From Myxococcota bacterium (lineage in GTDB: Bacteria > Myxococcota_A > Polyangia > HGW-17 > JAJRWW01), in NCBI GenBank assembly GCA_024276595.1, contig JAJRWW010000116.1, positions 1 through 5,781 of the forward strand: DNA of 5,781 bases. Direction: 5' to 3'. Below are positions 5,779 to 5,781 of the stretch, piece after piece. Made by a program: the position numbers and the translations under genes. Position 1 is the first letter of the stretch. Every line of letters starts with the position of its first letter. The notes under the pieces are model-generated. The model was not told the origin of the DNA. It worked only from the letters and a program-made list of their open reading frames with translations, and did no database searches.

Positions 5779-5781
5779 TCC

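Overview
This GC-rich window has mostly G/C-ending codons and three complete genes on the minus strand, plus the 3' end of a fourth gene on the plus strand. The gene types are a eukaryotic-type (Hanks) Ser/Thr kinase, an OmpA-family protein with a calcium-binding thrombospondin type-3 (TSP3) stalk, and a membrane protein with two FHA domains. Together with Ala/Pro/Lys-rich linkers, these suggest a myxobacterium or relative (Myxococcota, formerly Deltaproteobacteria). That assignment rests on gene style; there is no rRNA or other marker.

Layout, left to right. Bases 1-477 (+) hold the C-terminal part of a protein that begins outside the window: at least five copies of a 7-residue KPAAAPA repeat, then a PAS-like sensor domain. 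Bases 478-539 are a short convergent gap with a weak possible hairpin. Bases 540-1406 (-) encode a compact soluble Ser/Thr kinase with all catalytic residues. After a 35-nt gap, bases 1442-3607 (-) encode a secreted outer-membrane protein: signal peptide, probable beta-barrel, five TSP3 modules and a C-terminal peptidoglycan-binding OmpA domain. Bases 3608-3915 are intergenic. They hold a good sigma70-like promoter for the OmpA gene, whose -35 box lies inside a dyad-symmetric element that could be an operator. Bases 3916-5778 (-) encode a 620-residue protein with two FHA domains, one transmembrane segment, a TPR-like helical region, a Pro/Arg-rich linker and a small Cys-containing helical C-terminal domain.

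How the genes may work together (inference). The kinase sits directly downstream of the OmpA gene and is probably co-transcribed with it. The FHA protein next to them is a plausible reader of phosphothreonine made by this or another kinase. The cluster could link envelope state (peptidoglycan-anchored OmpA/TSP3 protein) to cytoplasmic phospho-signalling, with the PAS protein as a neighbouring sensor. Each family is well known. The particular combination, the operator-like promoter and the linker threonine of the FHA protein are the points most worth checking. I see no mobile element, CRISPR array, tRNA or rRNA.
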